In this document: positions 25,548 through 36,266 of the stretch, piece after piece | Position numbering within the stretch: the first letter of the stretch is position 1 | Layout of the letters: each line of letters starts with the position of its first letter | Assembly (NCBI GenBank): GCA_036873755.1 | Contig: JAVTVY010019573.1 | Location: forward strand, 1-64,000 | Direction: 5' to 3' | Length of the DNA: 64,000 nucleotides | Source: Hanleya hanleyi | Lineage: Eukaryota > Mollusca > Polyplacophora > Lepidopleurida > Hanleyidae | The notes under the pieces: generated by a model | Told to the model about the DNA's origin: nothing | Databases searched by the model: none | Seen by the model: only the letters and a program-made list of their open reading frames with translations | Position numbers and translations under genes: made by a program

Positions 25548-26178
25548 TTAATGTCAGAAGCCATAAAGCATTGTTTAACTCACACAAGAGATATCATTCA
25601 AGGGATGTTTCTTTGTTAATAGAGTTGCTTGAATTTACTGTTAAAATATCTATGTGAAATTTGGCAAAATAATATGTCAGCAGCATATAGGTATTCCAAT
25701 GGGTACTAATTGTGCAGCCCTATTGGCCGACCTATATCTGTTCTCTTATGAATATGACTATATGCAAGCGCTGTTAACAAGCGCGCAATTCAAAGCCCGT
25801 TCCTTCTCATTCACCAAACGCCATTTTGACGATCTTCTTGCTCTGGATAATTGCTATATAAAAGATGTCTCGAAGGATATATATCCACCTTCACTGGATT
25901 TGAAGGAAACTACAGATATGTCATATTTAGACCTATGTCCTATTTATACCTAAAAATGAAGAGGGCCTGCTCTCTCGTCGACTTTATGACAAAAGATATG
26001 ATTAAAATTTCGACATCGTAAACTATCTGGACACTAATATTCCGGTGAGACCTGCATATGGCGTATACCTATCTCGTCTAGTAGCGTTTGCTACATCCTG
26101 TGACGATTTTAATCAACATCATAAAACATTGTTGCAGAAACTTATAAAACAGGGCTATACCACCACGAACCTCTACTC

Positions 26179-26430
26179 CTCTTTTAGTGTTACACACAGA
26201 TACTAGTCAGTAAGATCATAATTTAGTGTAAAATGCCAGCAAAATCGCTGCTCCTGCCATTATTGTTCCTTGTATCACGACCTATTTTTCCGCAATTCAA
26301 ATTATTTCTAATCAACTAGGTTATTCTATATGTATATATACTTAATTATCTTCGCTTGATTGTATATCTGCTCGATAACGGGCGCTGTGATCAGCAAATA
26401 AAGAACCTTAAACCTTGAGCCTTGAACCTT
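26179..26430 (+). mobile_element. Short retroposon (252 bp) with 12-bp target-site duplication
   Basis: GAACCTCTACTC is duplicated exactly at 26167-26178 and 26431-26442. The 3' end is a degenerate octamer tail related to AACCTTGA, preceded by AATAAAGAACC. Removing the insert restores an uninterrupted RT reading frame across the site. A simple-sequence 3' tail suggests a SINE or the 3' end of a LINE; I see no pol III boxes. Confidence 0.85.
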
Positions 26431-26530
26431 GAACCTCTACTCAAAATTTCACAAATTTGGCGAAACATATCGCATGGTTGTAGCAAAATACGAGCGTAGC
26501 GTGCAAGATCTATGGCGTTACGTTTCGTAA

Positions 26531-27000
26531 CTTGTCTAATTCCGCTTAACCCGGGACTAGGGGTCGTATGAACCCATGTACTTCAACATACGCATGGTGT
26601 TCATATGTACAGACACAATCAAAGCGTGACTGAGATACATCATTCTCTAGATGACGACTTTACAACGAATGTCATATTGATTAAGAATACTGATCAGCGA
26701 TGCGGTTTAGGTATTTTTTGGAACATCGTGATGTCTTGCCGGTATCATTGAAATCTGTTGGCCGCTTCTCTCTTGCAGGAAACTGGCCTATTGTTATGTA
26801 TACTATAATTGTCTTTTCGAATTTGGTGATAATGCTGTTATATGGAATAGGTATTTGGATGATGAATGATGGACCAGACGCTTTAAATGAATGTAATGTT
26901 TCAATGGCAGACCGTTTATATTTATTTTTGTATAAGTGTTGAAGGTAGTATCATCATCCCTACTACATGATATAGAATTAGCTATACTTAGAAATAAGAA
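26531..27000. repeat. Mixed repeat fragments
   Basis: 26535-26650 resembles 30090-30175 (CTAATTCC..TAGGGG.CGT and CTGAGATAC). 26810-26890 resembles 10570-10690 and 28240-28345 (GAATTTGGTG..AATG.TGTTATATGGAA..TTTGGAT). These are dispersed family members without a supported gene. Confidence 0.5.
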
Positions 27001-27042
27001 TTAGTTATCCTATTACTAACTCAGCACAGAAACGAGTGCTGA

Positions 27043-27143
27043 ATTGGTCAACCTCATAAAGGATCCGAACTCGCGCCCCCAGAGTTTGGCAACAAATCGT
27101 GAGCAGTAAATACAAGCGCTCTGAACCATTTGGTCACCTCAGC
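27043..27143 (-). repeat. tRNA-like SINE head (pol III A and B boxes)
   Basis: The minus strand reads GACCAAATGGTTCAGAGCG (A-box-like) and, about 40 nt later, GCGAGTTCGGATCC (B-box-like, one mismatch from the GTTCGANTCC consensus). Spacing fits a tRNA-derived promoter. No convincing cloverleaf anticodon arm could be assigned by eye, so I call a tRNA-related SINE rather than a tRNA gene. Confidence 0.5.
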
Positions 27144-27329
27144 TTCCACTAAAACTGGATGTTCGGAGATCGGTGTCTGAATTGCGCATATTTACTGCCC
27201 CTCTGATAGACTGAATAATGCCACAGCTACAAAAGCGGATATTATATACATAGATAATGCCATTTATACGTACGTACTGTTTATCTCCAATTATATTTAG
27301 GATGACAATTTCAACGTAAAGTACAAAAA

Positions 27330-28510
27330 CTGGGCGGGTCAACCCCGTGAGAGATTCGAACTCGCTCCCCTAGATGTTGGTCCCAAATCTAGAACATTCT
27401 TGCCCTATCCTATAGCATTAAGGCAGAAGACGTGATAATCGACCATTTTAATAATGAGAGAGACCTGTAGACCGCCCCCGGCTACGCCTCTCCTGTAATG
27501 AATAAATGAATGAAAGTAATGAGATTGAATGCATTTAATCGAGCCTAAATGCTAAACATTCGAACTATCACAAGATTGGTCAAATAAGACCTACGTTAAC
27601 TTAGGTGCTGTTTGCGTACCACATACTTCTACCTTCGTAATACTTATTCAATTATATTCTACAGCGAATACGGACGAGAATGGAGCAGAAAAACACGAGT
27701 TGATACCTAAAAAGGAAGGTATGAAAAAGTCAAACAATATATAACGGTTGCAATTTTGATTTGATTGAGTCTATGGGGAAAGTTGTCTTGCTTTGGTAAA
27801 AAAAAATCAAGTCTGAGGAGTCAGCTTAGCGGCGAATGGGAAAATCGGTGAATGACGGCCTATCCCGAAATGTCCCTTGATTTTAGCCTTGTTTTCAGGA
27901 CGTCAATCTGCATTTACTATGGTGGTCATGTTCCGTGACTTCACCAAATGCATTAGGTCGCGCCATGCTCAATGGCAGAGAACTTGCCTAACGCCAAAGC
28001 AGAGATTTTTCAATAACGGTGTTATGTAGACTGGTAAAAACACGCGACGTTCTGCAAAAGAATAGAGATATAACATAAAAATATAATATTGCACTGTATA
28101 ATCAACTGAAGAAATTTCATATGGCATTTTCATTACAAACAAGCTCTCAACTATATATTCAGTAATGCTGGCATCATTGAAAACTGTTGACCACTTCTGT
28201 CTTGAAGGCAGTTAGCCTGGTTGTATGTATACTATGATTTATCCTTTTAATTTGGTGCGAATGTTATTATATGAATTAGGTCTTTGGATGCGAATATTCT
28301 TTAATGGACGACGGATGAATACTAAATGACGGACTAGATGCTTGTATTATAGTGTCATCTTCATGAATCACACAAAACAGTTACATTAGAATTCCAAGAA
28401 CCAAACTTGAGTCAAACTGATCCATTTGCCTTATTCTCAGCTCAAACTGACGTCAGTAAATAACAGAATCACAAAAATATTTTTTTCTGAAAACTCAAGT
28501 GCAGTAACGC
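27330..28510. repeat. Diverged full-length relative of the 1622-type repeat
   Basis: 27390-27560 matches the unit's end-to-start junction (AATCTAGAACATTC..CCATTTTAATAATG..TAATGAATAAATGAATG). 27570-28130 and 28360-28510 follow the unit in order. It includes a GAGTTCGAATCTC B-box-like motif on the minus strand at about 27350-27365. The junction is continuous here, so the 1622-bp array was made by tandem duplication of a member of this family. Confidence 0.7.
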
Positions 28511-29290
28511 TTCGAAACAGTTATTGTGATGTTTGTAGATATGCAGTCAGATTATTGGATTGTGGAGTAATATGGCTTCTTGTCAGTACGACGACACTTT
28601 TTTCACCATCATTATATTTTGCGTTTAATACAATTTTCTTTGTATTGTTATTTTTGAATGAAAGTACCAGTGAAGAGGAATGCTGCAGGTGACTGAACTT
28701 CATGCAACTGGTTATTAACTTCGAATTTGACTGATCTTGTCCTATTGTATCAGTCAAATTCTAGTTATTGCAATATCTTGAGGGATGACTAGGATTTAGA
28801 AATGCACCCTACAGTACAAATCTAACTGGTGATTGATTAGATATCTTCAGACCATTTGTAGCTGGTCATGAATCAGTTTATTGAAGATGGCTGTGACCTA
28901 TTTTTACCGGTCAAAGTCAGGTTTCACTATAATTTATGAAGGATCGTAGATAAACTCTCAAAATGTGTTGCCTTTTAAGTTTTTGGTTTCTGCACGGTGT
29001 GCACGGGCGAATATTGAAGCCCTTTAGGATATTGGGACCGTTGTACTAGACAACACGAATACATTATGATGTCTCCCTATGTAATTGAGTCCCGGTAATT
29101 GAAACAACTGTACTGGAGTTTTATATGGGGAGAATTACAAAGTTATTTCAAGAGTGATATCTCATCGATATCACGGAGAAATTGTAGTCCTTTTGTATAG
29201 TTCTGTTTGTTCTACACGATGCAAAAAAGAAAATTTGTGCAGAGTTGACTGCTGATTATCGACCAGCTCCAAAGTAGACGACTAATTAAA
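28511..29290. other. Unassigned
   Basis: Open frames of 88 (plus) and 78 (minus) codons overlap at 28426-28757 on opposite strands and resemble nothing known. I see no repeat structure. Confidence 0.35.
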
Positions 29291-30364
29291 ATGGACAGAC
29301 TTTAGTTAGTATTACCCAAACCTCTGAAACGGTGCCTTAACTGCGCCCAAGTTATGAACTATCATAACATTGATTAAATCATTTAAATTTTCTTTCCATA
29401 TAGTTATTACCTTCGTCATAATTTATGCGTTATATTTCACAGCGAATACGTTTTGATTTCGACTGAATGTATGGGTAAAGATGGATTGCGTTGTCGAATG
29501 AACAAATCAATCTTCAGAAGTCAATTTAGCTAAAAATGAAAAATCGGTGAAGATACGTCACCTTTCATTCACACTAATGACACTTAAATAATCGATTATC
29601 AATCAAATAGAGGGTGCATTAGTGACCATGGTGGAAAGAAGGGTCATTTCGATGAGTTGGCATGGATCCATCTAGTGTATCAATAATTTCTGTTCTACAT
29701 ACAGTGAGTTGCAATTTCCATCACACCCTATATTTACATTCGTATTAGAGACATTCTGGCAAAATAGGCAGGATATATTTTGTATTCTTTGGGAGACATA
29801 ATAAAGATGACGGTCATTTTGATTGTGTGATCAACGATTATCATTCAGGATACTTATGACATTACAGTTTACATATATCTATGTAACATCCCAACGATTT
29901 TCTCACTTCGATCGTGAATTGAAGAAAAATATATAAAAATAGTCCGTAAATTACTATGTTTGGCGGTTCTATTTGAATTAGCATTCATTTTAAATGTTGC
30001 CAATCTTTCTGCCAATTCTGCTGGTGAACTGTGGTCCCCGAGTTGTTTGAGCTGATCTGTCATCACAGCTCCCAAGCTAGCGTCTCTAATTCCATTTAAG
30101 TCGGTGCTAGGGGCCGTGTGGATACTTCACAGTCTCCACATGAAGAGCTGCAATAAAAGCGCGGCTGAGATACTAAGGCTAAGGCTAATCTGCCGTATTC
30201 TCGGGTCTGAATATTAGGTGTCGACGAATACTTTCCTGTAGAGTCATATGGTTGCTTTTTAGTCCCAGGCGTCGTCAATTTTTTCCACCTCTTGCATAGC
30301 GCTCCGGAATACATTTTCACCAAATTTCAGACTTCTATCTTGATTTGAACAATTTTGTCAGAAT
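29291..30364. repeat. Dispersed repeat, left part of the copy split by the 14.6-kb transposon
   Basis: This matches 21990-22765 in the same orientation, with extra sequence around 30000-30290. It ends TTTGAACAATTTTGTCAGAAT, where the transposon begins. The continuation of the repeat resumes at 44973. Confidence 0.75.
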
Positions 30365-32103
30365 AGACGATTTCACGGTTATTGGCGGCCATCTTGAAAG
30401 GGGGCAGATTTCTGTCACTGGGAACATGGTAAGGGACAAAAAACACCACGAATGGAAAACTAGAAACTCACGAAATAATCCCGATAATCTTTCTCTCGTT
30501 GTTGTTGCACACAACTGAACGAATCGATCGCTATTTTCAAGTTGCAGCCCGTATGTCTAGAGCCTCTTCTTCGGCAATCTCATTAATATTCATGACTTTC
30601 ACACACATTTCTTCAGGCTCCGCCTCCACAGACGTTGGCAAAATGGTCGGGCCCCGAAAGCATAGGGTCGGCAAATCTCACGATTTGAAGCAAAAATGGA
30701 TTGCAAACCAGTCCCCAGTCTAACAATAAATTGGAAAGTGTTCGAAGATTGCAATACATTTACGTTTTTGACCCTGTTTGTTGAATTCGAAGCTCTGGCA
30801 GTCAATCCGAGGGGCCCCATAACGAGCACCTGTCAAACAAAGCGTGTTTGCCGAACTCCGAGAATGTAGGTCAAAGCCAAGTGTAAGAGCTTCCTCTACA
30901 GTGTTAATAATGGTCTTATTTTGAGGTTTAATTTCTAGAAATGAGTATTGAATCCACCCAGGGCCTTCCTGGTAGTAGTATTGTTGTAAATAAAATTCGT
31001 TTTCTCAAGTAAATCTGCATTTGTTGTCATTTCGCTCTCATGTCCGGAGTATTTTTCAGATGACCCCCCAACAAATCAACCACGCCCATCCCCTCGCTTT
31101 TGTATAGCGGGAATTTTGACGTGATTTTTTGTTTTTCGCTGTTGTCAATTTATCCTGGCTACCATACAGGTCTGCATTTTGATTTTGACATCGCCCACGC
31201 AGGTGAGTAACAAATATCATAGTCTACAACAATGGTCCTACAACCAATACTAGTATTAAAATTGAAAAAAAAATAATTAAATTATATATCCTGAATGTCC
31301 ATTTATGCTCGTTCACATAGATCTATTCGATCTATCCATCTAGAATCTACAGAGAACAGCTTCAAATTTGCCCAGCTCTTTTTTATTATTTTTTATTTTT
31401 CTGATAATTTTCGCATAAATATATGTACATAATTCTAATATTTAGTAGTGTTGTGCAATTTGTCATTCAAGTTTTACCTTCTAAGAATAAAATATATCTA
31501 TGTGGTTTGTGTTTATTTCCCTGACATTTTTGTATATTTTGTAATCCACATTATTTCTTGTCATGGAAGTGTTTGAATGAGGGTCTATGGGGGGGGTGGG
31601 GGGTGGTGCAATGCAATATTCCTCTTTAATGTTAGAGGTCAGGGGCTGTCGCAGCATCCCAGAAAAATCAACCCCCGAATATCTTCAATCGTGAACTGAA
31701 TGCGACGTTAAATCTCTCTCTCTCTCTCCATCATGAATCCTGATAAAAGTTCAAGGATCCGGATCGCAACAGGATACTAAAAATTCCCCCCCCCCCCCAA
31801 TTACATGACTACAAGTTGTGCAACTCTTTATTGAATAGCTGTCCACATCAGAAGACCAATACAGGCTGCACGAAGACTCGCCCCCTATGGCAAGATTCAT
31901 CTTTTTGGGGGATATCAAATCCACTATCATGTACATATACATGTATAACGGAAACTAAATTGAGACATCTCCCTCCCCCCCTCCCTTCCCCCCCACCCCC
32001 AACACCACCCATACCCACCCACATACTGCATCCTCATGCCTCTCCGTTATGAATTTATTTCTTCATGTTGTGTATAACTGGGTTAACAATATAGAAATGA
32101 GTC
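30365..32103. repeat. Left terminal inverted repeat, distal part
   Basis: This is the inverted counterpart of 42456-44972. It opens with GGCGGCCATCTTGAAAGGGGG. Near 31196 it contains CCCACGCAGGTGAGTAAC, and near 31560-31800 a single copy of the segment that is repeated four times in the right arm. C-runs and a CT microsatellite (31713-31729) lie near the inner end. Confidence 0.9.
31200..31210 (+). promoter_or_regulatory. Candidate 5' splice site of a TIR-encoded leader exon (YqaJ gene)
   Basis: CAG/GTGAGTAAC fits the donor consensus almost perfectly and is conserved in the opposite arm. The candidate acceptor is ATGTTACAG at 33596-33604, six bases before the start codon. The implied intron would span the minisatellite. 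Inferred; transcripts would decide. Confidence 0.5.
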
Positions 32104-33540
32104 TACAGGTTACATGTGTTTGACCGAGTATACAGGTTACATGTATATGACCGAGTATACAGGTTACATGTGTATGACTGAGTATACAGGTTACATGTGT
32201 ATGACCGAGTATACAGGTTACATGTGTATGACCAAGTATACAGGTTACATGTGTATGAACGAGTATACAGGTTACATGTGTATAACCGAGTATACAGGTT
32301 ACATGTGTATGGCCGAGTATACAGGTTACATGTATATGACTGAGTATACAGGTTACATGTGTATGACCGAGTATACAGGTTACATGTGTATGACCAAGTA
32401 TACAGGTGACATGTGTATGACCGAGTATACAGGTTACATGTGTATGACCGAGTATACAGGTTACATATGTATGATCGAGTATACAGGTTACGTGTGTATG
32501 ACCAAGTATACAGGTTACATGTGTATGAACGAGTATACAGGTTACATGTGTATGACTGAGTATACAGGTTACATGTGTATGATCGAGTATACAGGTTACA
32601 TATGTATGATCGAGTATACAGGTTAAATGTGTATGACCGAGTGTACAGGTTACATGTGTATGGCCGAGTATACAGGTTACATGTGTATGACCGAGTATAC
32701 AGGTTACATATGTATGATCGAGTATACAGGTTACATGTGTATGACCGAGTGTACAGGTTACATGTGTATTACCGAGTGTACAGGTTACATGTGTATGACC
32801 GAGTATACAGGTTACATGTACAGGCCTTGTTTTTCGTCAAAATTCACAGGAACCCAAAAAGATTCTCGTAATCCAGGTCTGTGCGAATTCAATGCTATCA
32901 TTTCTATACAGATCGCTAATACATGTAGTTTTATGGGAATCTATTGGATTCCCGCAAACTATTTTGCGGGAGTGCTGACGGGAATTGGATTCCCGGATTC
33001 CCGTGGAAAAACAAGCCCTGATGTATATGACCAAGTATACAAGTTACATGTGTATGACCGAGTATATAGGTTACATGTGTATGAACGAGTATACAGGTTA
33101 CATGTGTATGACCGAGTATACAGGTTACATGTGTATGACTGAGCTAGTATACAGGTTACATATCTATGATCGAGTATACAGGTTACATGTGTATGACCGA
33201 GTATACAGGTTACATGTGTATGACCAAGTATACAGGTTACATGTGTATGATCAAGTATACAGGTTACATGTGTATGACCGAGTATACAGGTTACATGTGT
33301 ATGACCAAGTATACAGGTTACATGTGTATGATCAAGTATACAGGTTACATGTGTATGACCGAGTATACAGGTTACATGTGTATGACTGAGCTAGTATACA
33401 GGTTACATATCTATGATCGAGTATACAGGTTACATGTGTATGACCGAGTATACAGGTTACATGTGTATGACCAAGTATACAGGTTACATGTGTATGATCA
33501 AGTATACAGGTTACATGTGTATGACCGAGTATACAGGATA
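32104..33540. repeat. 27-bp minisatellite, left array (about 45 copies in two blocks)
   Basis: The unit is GAGTATACAGGTTACATGTG followed by TATGACC. It fills 32104-32820 (about 26 copies) and 33021-33540 (about 19 copies), split by a MITE. The unit length is a multiple of three and lacks stops in several frames, so long artificial frames run through it (nine-residue peptides such as MTEYTGYMC). A CTGAGCTAGTATACAGG variant recurs at about 33138 and 33388, showing a higher-order duplication of roughly 250 bp. Confidence 0.97.
32821..33020. mobile_element. 200-bp MITE inside the left minisatellite (hAT-like ends)
   Basis: Ends are CAGGCCTTGTTTTTC and GAAAAACAAGCCCTG, inverted with one mismatch. 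ATGTA is duplicated at 32816-32820 and 33021-33025, and deleting the insert restores a normal array unit (GGTTACATGTATATGACC). CAGGS termini with a short duplication suggest hAT, although 8 bp is the usual hAT duplication length and this one is 5. Confidence 0.8.
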
Positions 33541-33609
33541 GTAATCAAGTACACAACAAGCTGTATGTGTTTAGTAACCTCACACATCATTTTCTATGTT
33601 ACAGGGATT

Positions 33610-35517
33610 ATGGCATCAGCGGATCCTGTATCATTTAAGGCATTTCAGCTGTTAACAGTTGAAGAACTGAAAGCACATCTCAGTTCGAGACAGATCCCCA
33701 TAACCGGCAACAAAGCCGAATTGGTCGCCAGGGCATTTGTTGCTTGCGAGCAAAAAATTGCTCCTGCACTGACTGCAGAGGAACACATAGTGAAGCTGGA
33801 ATCCTGCTATAAATCAATACTGGAAAAATTTAACCTGACAGATCCCCTCAAGATTGACGACAGCCTGTGGTCGAAGAGGATAGAGGATTGGCCCAACATC
33901 AATTTGGGAGACATCTTCACTTACATCTGCAACATCAAAGAGGAAGGACTCCAACACATAGGAAAATATAAGGAGTCAAAAGCTTTCTCATATTTCCAGT
34001 CTGGTTTTGTTGATATTGTTTATACAACCCGTGTTAATGATACATGTTTTATTAAGTGTAAAGTGACACCCTCCCAGCGTCTTTCTGACCAGCCAAGAAC
34101 CCCCTGGATAGCCACCGATTCAGAGGGTACCATCAAATGCTGTTGGTGCAGCTGTATAGCCGGATTCGGACAAACCTGCAATCATGTTATTTCTGTTCTG
34201 TATAAAATTGAATATGCCGTTTCTCATGATTTCATTAACCCATCCTGTACTTCTGTCCCATCTCATTTCAATGATATGTCCAGAAAACAAGTGAACCCAT
34301 GCAGAGTCGCAGATATGAACATTCGTCAAGACAACCATCTACAAAATTCCAAACCAACCAAGCAGAACAAACATTCCATCAATTCAAAGTCCAAACGAAA
34401 TTTCGACCCCCGAAGGAAAGACCACCAGAAAACTTCTAACCAAAGCATCTCTACCTTATTTTCTAATCTCCAATCTTCAAACTCATCTTCTGTTGTATTC
34501 AAGGCATTTCCGGTTTCTGTTCCTTCCAGTGACTTACCAAAATCTATTCCTGATTTAGCTGCATCAACTATCATTGACAAGGAAGACAGCGATTCTTCAG
34601 TTCGCTCTTTTTTACAGAAGTTGCAGGTCAACCCTGAGGATGCAGATTTATTACAGAGAGCTACTGCTGGTCAGTCATCAAACCCCGAGTGGAAGAGGCA
34701 GCGTGCAGGTCGCCTGACTGCTTCCACTCACCATGATATCAACACAAAGATGAATTCGGTTTTACGGGGTAGAAACTCTAAAACATTACCTTTGGTTGCT
34801 TCTGTTCTGGGACATGGGAGGGACATAAGTTTTTTACCAGCTGTGCAGTGGGGAACGGAGAAGGAAGAAACCGCGCGTACCAATTTTCAACAGTCTTTGT
34901 CTTCGTCGCACTCAAACTTTGTTGTAAAGCCATGTGGTCTGTTCATCATGTCCAAGTGTCCTTATGTTGGAGCATCTCCAGATGGTATCTGTACGTGTGA
35001 ATGTTGTGGTGTCAGTGCCCTTGAAATTAAGTGTCCTTATAATATTCGTCATGGAAGTGTGAGTGACTGCTGGCAGAAAACAGACTTCTTAGAGAAAATT
35101 GATGGACATCTTCGTTTGAAGAGAACTCATAAGTATTATACTCAATGTGTTTCCCAAATGGCTGTCGTTGGTTGCAAGCAGTCATTTTTTTTTGTATGGA
35201 CTCCAGTAGGTGAGCCACTTCTTGAAGTAATTCCCTTTGATCCAGATTTCTGGAAACCTGTGTTTCAGAATTTACAGCTATTTTTTACAAGTTATGTTTG
35301 TAAATACCTTTTGAATATTTTAACTCTTTGCTTTTGTCCAAACTGTGATAAAGTTTGTCTTGAATCTGATGAAATTTCTGAGGTGGACGAGCAGAGTGTA
35401 TTGTGTAGTACATGTGACTTGTGGTATCATTGGGGATGTGCTGGCCTGACCAGTGAACCCACAAGTCACACTTGGTTTTGCAGTACATGTGGGGATATTG
35501 ATGTTACTGCACTGTAA
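33610..35517 (+). CDS. SAP-SWIM-YqaJ-PHD protein, companion nuclease of the transposon
   Basis: 635 codons from ATG 33610. The open frame upstream runs through the minisatellite and is not included. A probable splice acceptor (TTTTCTATGTTACAG, ends 33604) precedes the start. Domains: SAP-like DNA-binding helix pair, about residues 13-48 (LTVEELKAHLSSRQIPITG); SWIM zinc finger C180-S-C182..C190-N-H192; a polar linker 235-345; a YqaJ-type PD-(D/E)XK nuclease 365-560 with RLTAS (368), QWGTEKE (413), GASPDG with D458, EIK at 472-474 and YYTQCVSQ (509-516). A C-terminal PHD finger (C576, C579, C599, C602, H607, C610, C624, C627; CSTCDLWYHWGC) ends the protein. YqaJ proteins are exonuclease-like recombination enzymes, and ISL2EU transposons are known to carry one. 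Its exact role in transposition is not established. It faces the transposase gene 4.5 kb away. The frame is intact with no missing core residue that I can see. Confidence 0.93.
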   Translation: MASADPVSFKAFQLLTVEELKAHLSSRQIPITGNKAELVARAFVACEQKIAPALTAEEHIVKLESCYKSILEKFNLTDPLKIDDSLWSKRIEDWPNINLGDIFTYICNIKEEGLQHIGKYKESKAFSYFQSGFVDIVYTTRVNDTCFIKCKVTPSQRLSDQPRTPWIATDSEGTIKCCWCSCIAGFGQTCNHVISVLYKIEYAVSHDFINPSCTSVPSHFNDMSRKQVNPCRVADMNIRQDNHLQNSKPTKQNKHSINSKSKRNFDPRRKDHQKTSNQSISTLFSNLQSSNSSSVVFKAFPVSVPSSDLPKSIPDLAASTIIDKEDSDSSVRSFLQKLQVNPEDADLLQRATAGQSSNPEWKRQRAGRLTASTHHDINTKMNSVLRGRNSKTLPLVASVLGHGRDISFLPAVQWGTEKEETARTNFQQSLSSSHSNFVVKPCGLFIMSKCPYVGASPDGICTCECCGVSALEIKCPYNIRHGSVSDCWQKTDFLEKIDGHLRLKRTHKYYTQCVSQMAVVGCKQSFFFVWTPVGEPLLEVIPFDPDFWKPVFQNLQLFFTSYVCKYLLNILTLCFCPNCDKVCLESDEISEVDEQSVLCSTCDLWYHWGCAGLTSEPTSHTWFCSTCGDIDVTAL

Positions 35518-36177
35518 ACTATCTTCATGTTTCAAGTCCATCATTTCTCTAGTACCTCCCCAGTGCGCATAATGAGGTCACCACTGTCACGCCAGACATA
35601 GTCCACACCACGATCGCTTTAAAAGGTCACCTGGCACATTATTTGACCCCAGTATGGTCCCTAAATCAATCAAAATCCACTAAACTGCCATATTTTGTCA
35701 CTACTCCTCACTTAAGTGCATGCACACCATGACATCACTTCCACTCCAAGCATGGTATACTCAAAGAGCTTCAATGTGACACCTGCACAACCCATTGGCA
35801 CCAAGAATGGCCCCTAAATTGCTTTAAACCCACCTCGGCACACCAAAATGCCCTCTTTCGCGACTACTCCTCGCCCGCATCTTCACCTGGACCCGACTGA
35901 AAAGGCTCAATTTATCTGTTATACAGGTAATAGGTTCTAAGAAAGCATGGTGTCCGCCTGTTTTTATTGCATATTGAATAAGAACTACATGTCTTTAGTA
36001 TGACAAAGCTGGACTGAAATATATGTGAACTTTATTAGTATTAAGAACACAAAGTTCTTAATATCGAAGTTTGTTGAAAGCTACTGCTTTCCTGTGGCGA
36101 TTTTCATGAGATAACAAACAGTATGTACACTTGTCTGAGCAAACCGTGTTGGCGTTCAGGAGAACAAGCCTGTTGTT

Positions 36178-36183
36178 AATAAA
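36178..36183 (+). terminator. Candidate polyadenylation signal for the YqaJ gene
   Basis: AATAAA lies about 660 bp after the stop codon. No closer canonical signal was noticed. 35518-36177 otherwise holds no gene. Confidence 0.35.
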
Positions 36184-36266
36184 ATTCATCGTCCTAGCGA
36201 GTAGGCGACGTGCGATGTTCAAGTTCAAGTTCGGTTCGTAAGCTTCCTAGTGGTGTATGCGATGTA

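Larger units (their letters stand above)
24420..26530 (+). pseudogene. Second, distinct RT pseudogene (Penelope-like class), with two insertions
   Basis: Blocks in order on the plus strand: KYYYQALVKELSVN, FLKKRGVCLPTNHND, IPKVYWTPKMHESPYKARF, then STWDFSTLYATVTHQDI (about 24870). After the MITE at 24980-25547 come HIGIPMGTNCAALLADLYLF (25690), FTKRHFDDLLALDN (25810), YPPSLDLKETTDMSYLDL, RRLYDKRYD and NYLDTNIPVRPAYGVYLSRL. A TTTNLYS segment meets the 26179 insertion, and the frame continues as KFHKFGETYRMVVAKYERS (about 26445-26510). These are RT palm and thumb blocks of a multicopy invertebrate RT family. The DDL pair is present, but stops and frameshifts abound. No GIY-YIG was found downstream. 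It is not a copy of the 17590-21323 element. Confidence 0.75.

Noticed and set aside
27043..27143. Functional tRNA gene
   Set aside because: A and B boxes are visible, but I could not build a full cloverleaf with an anticodon arm; it sits amid dispersed repeats.
32114..33389. Long plus-strand frames of nine-residue repeats (MTEYTGYMC and RLHVYDRVY types)
   Set aside because: The 27-bp minisatellite has a unit divisible by three and few stops, so several frames stay open on both strands. There is no codon-level constraint.
32104..33540. CRISPR-like array of regular repeats
   Set aside because: The repeats are contiguous, with no unique spacers; the context is a eukaryotic transposon.
33166..33609. 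N-terminal extension of the YqaJ protein by 148 residues
   Set aside because: It translates minisatellite, and a splice acceptor with a well-placed ATG sits at 33605-33612, where the SAP domain begins shortly after.
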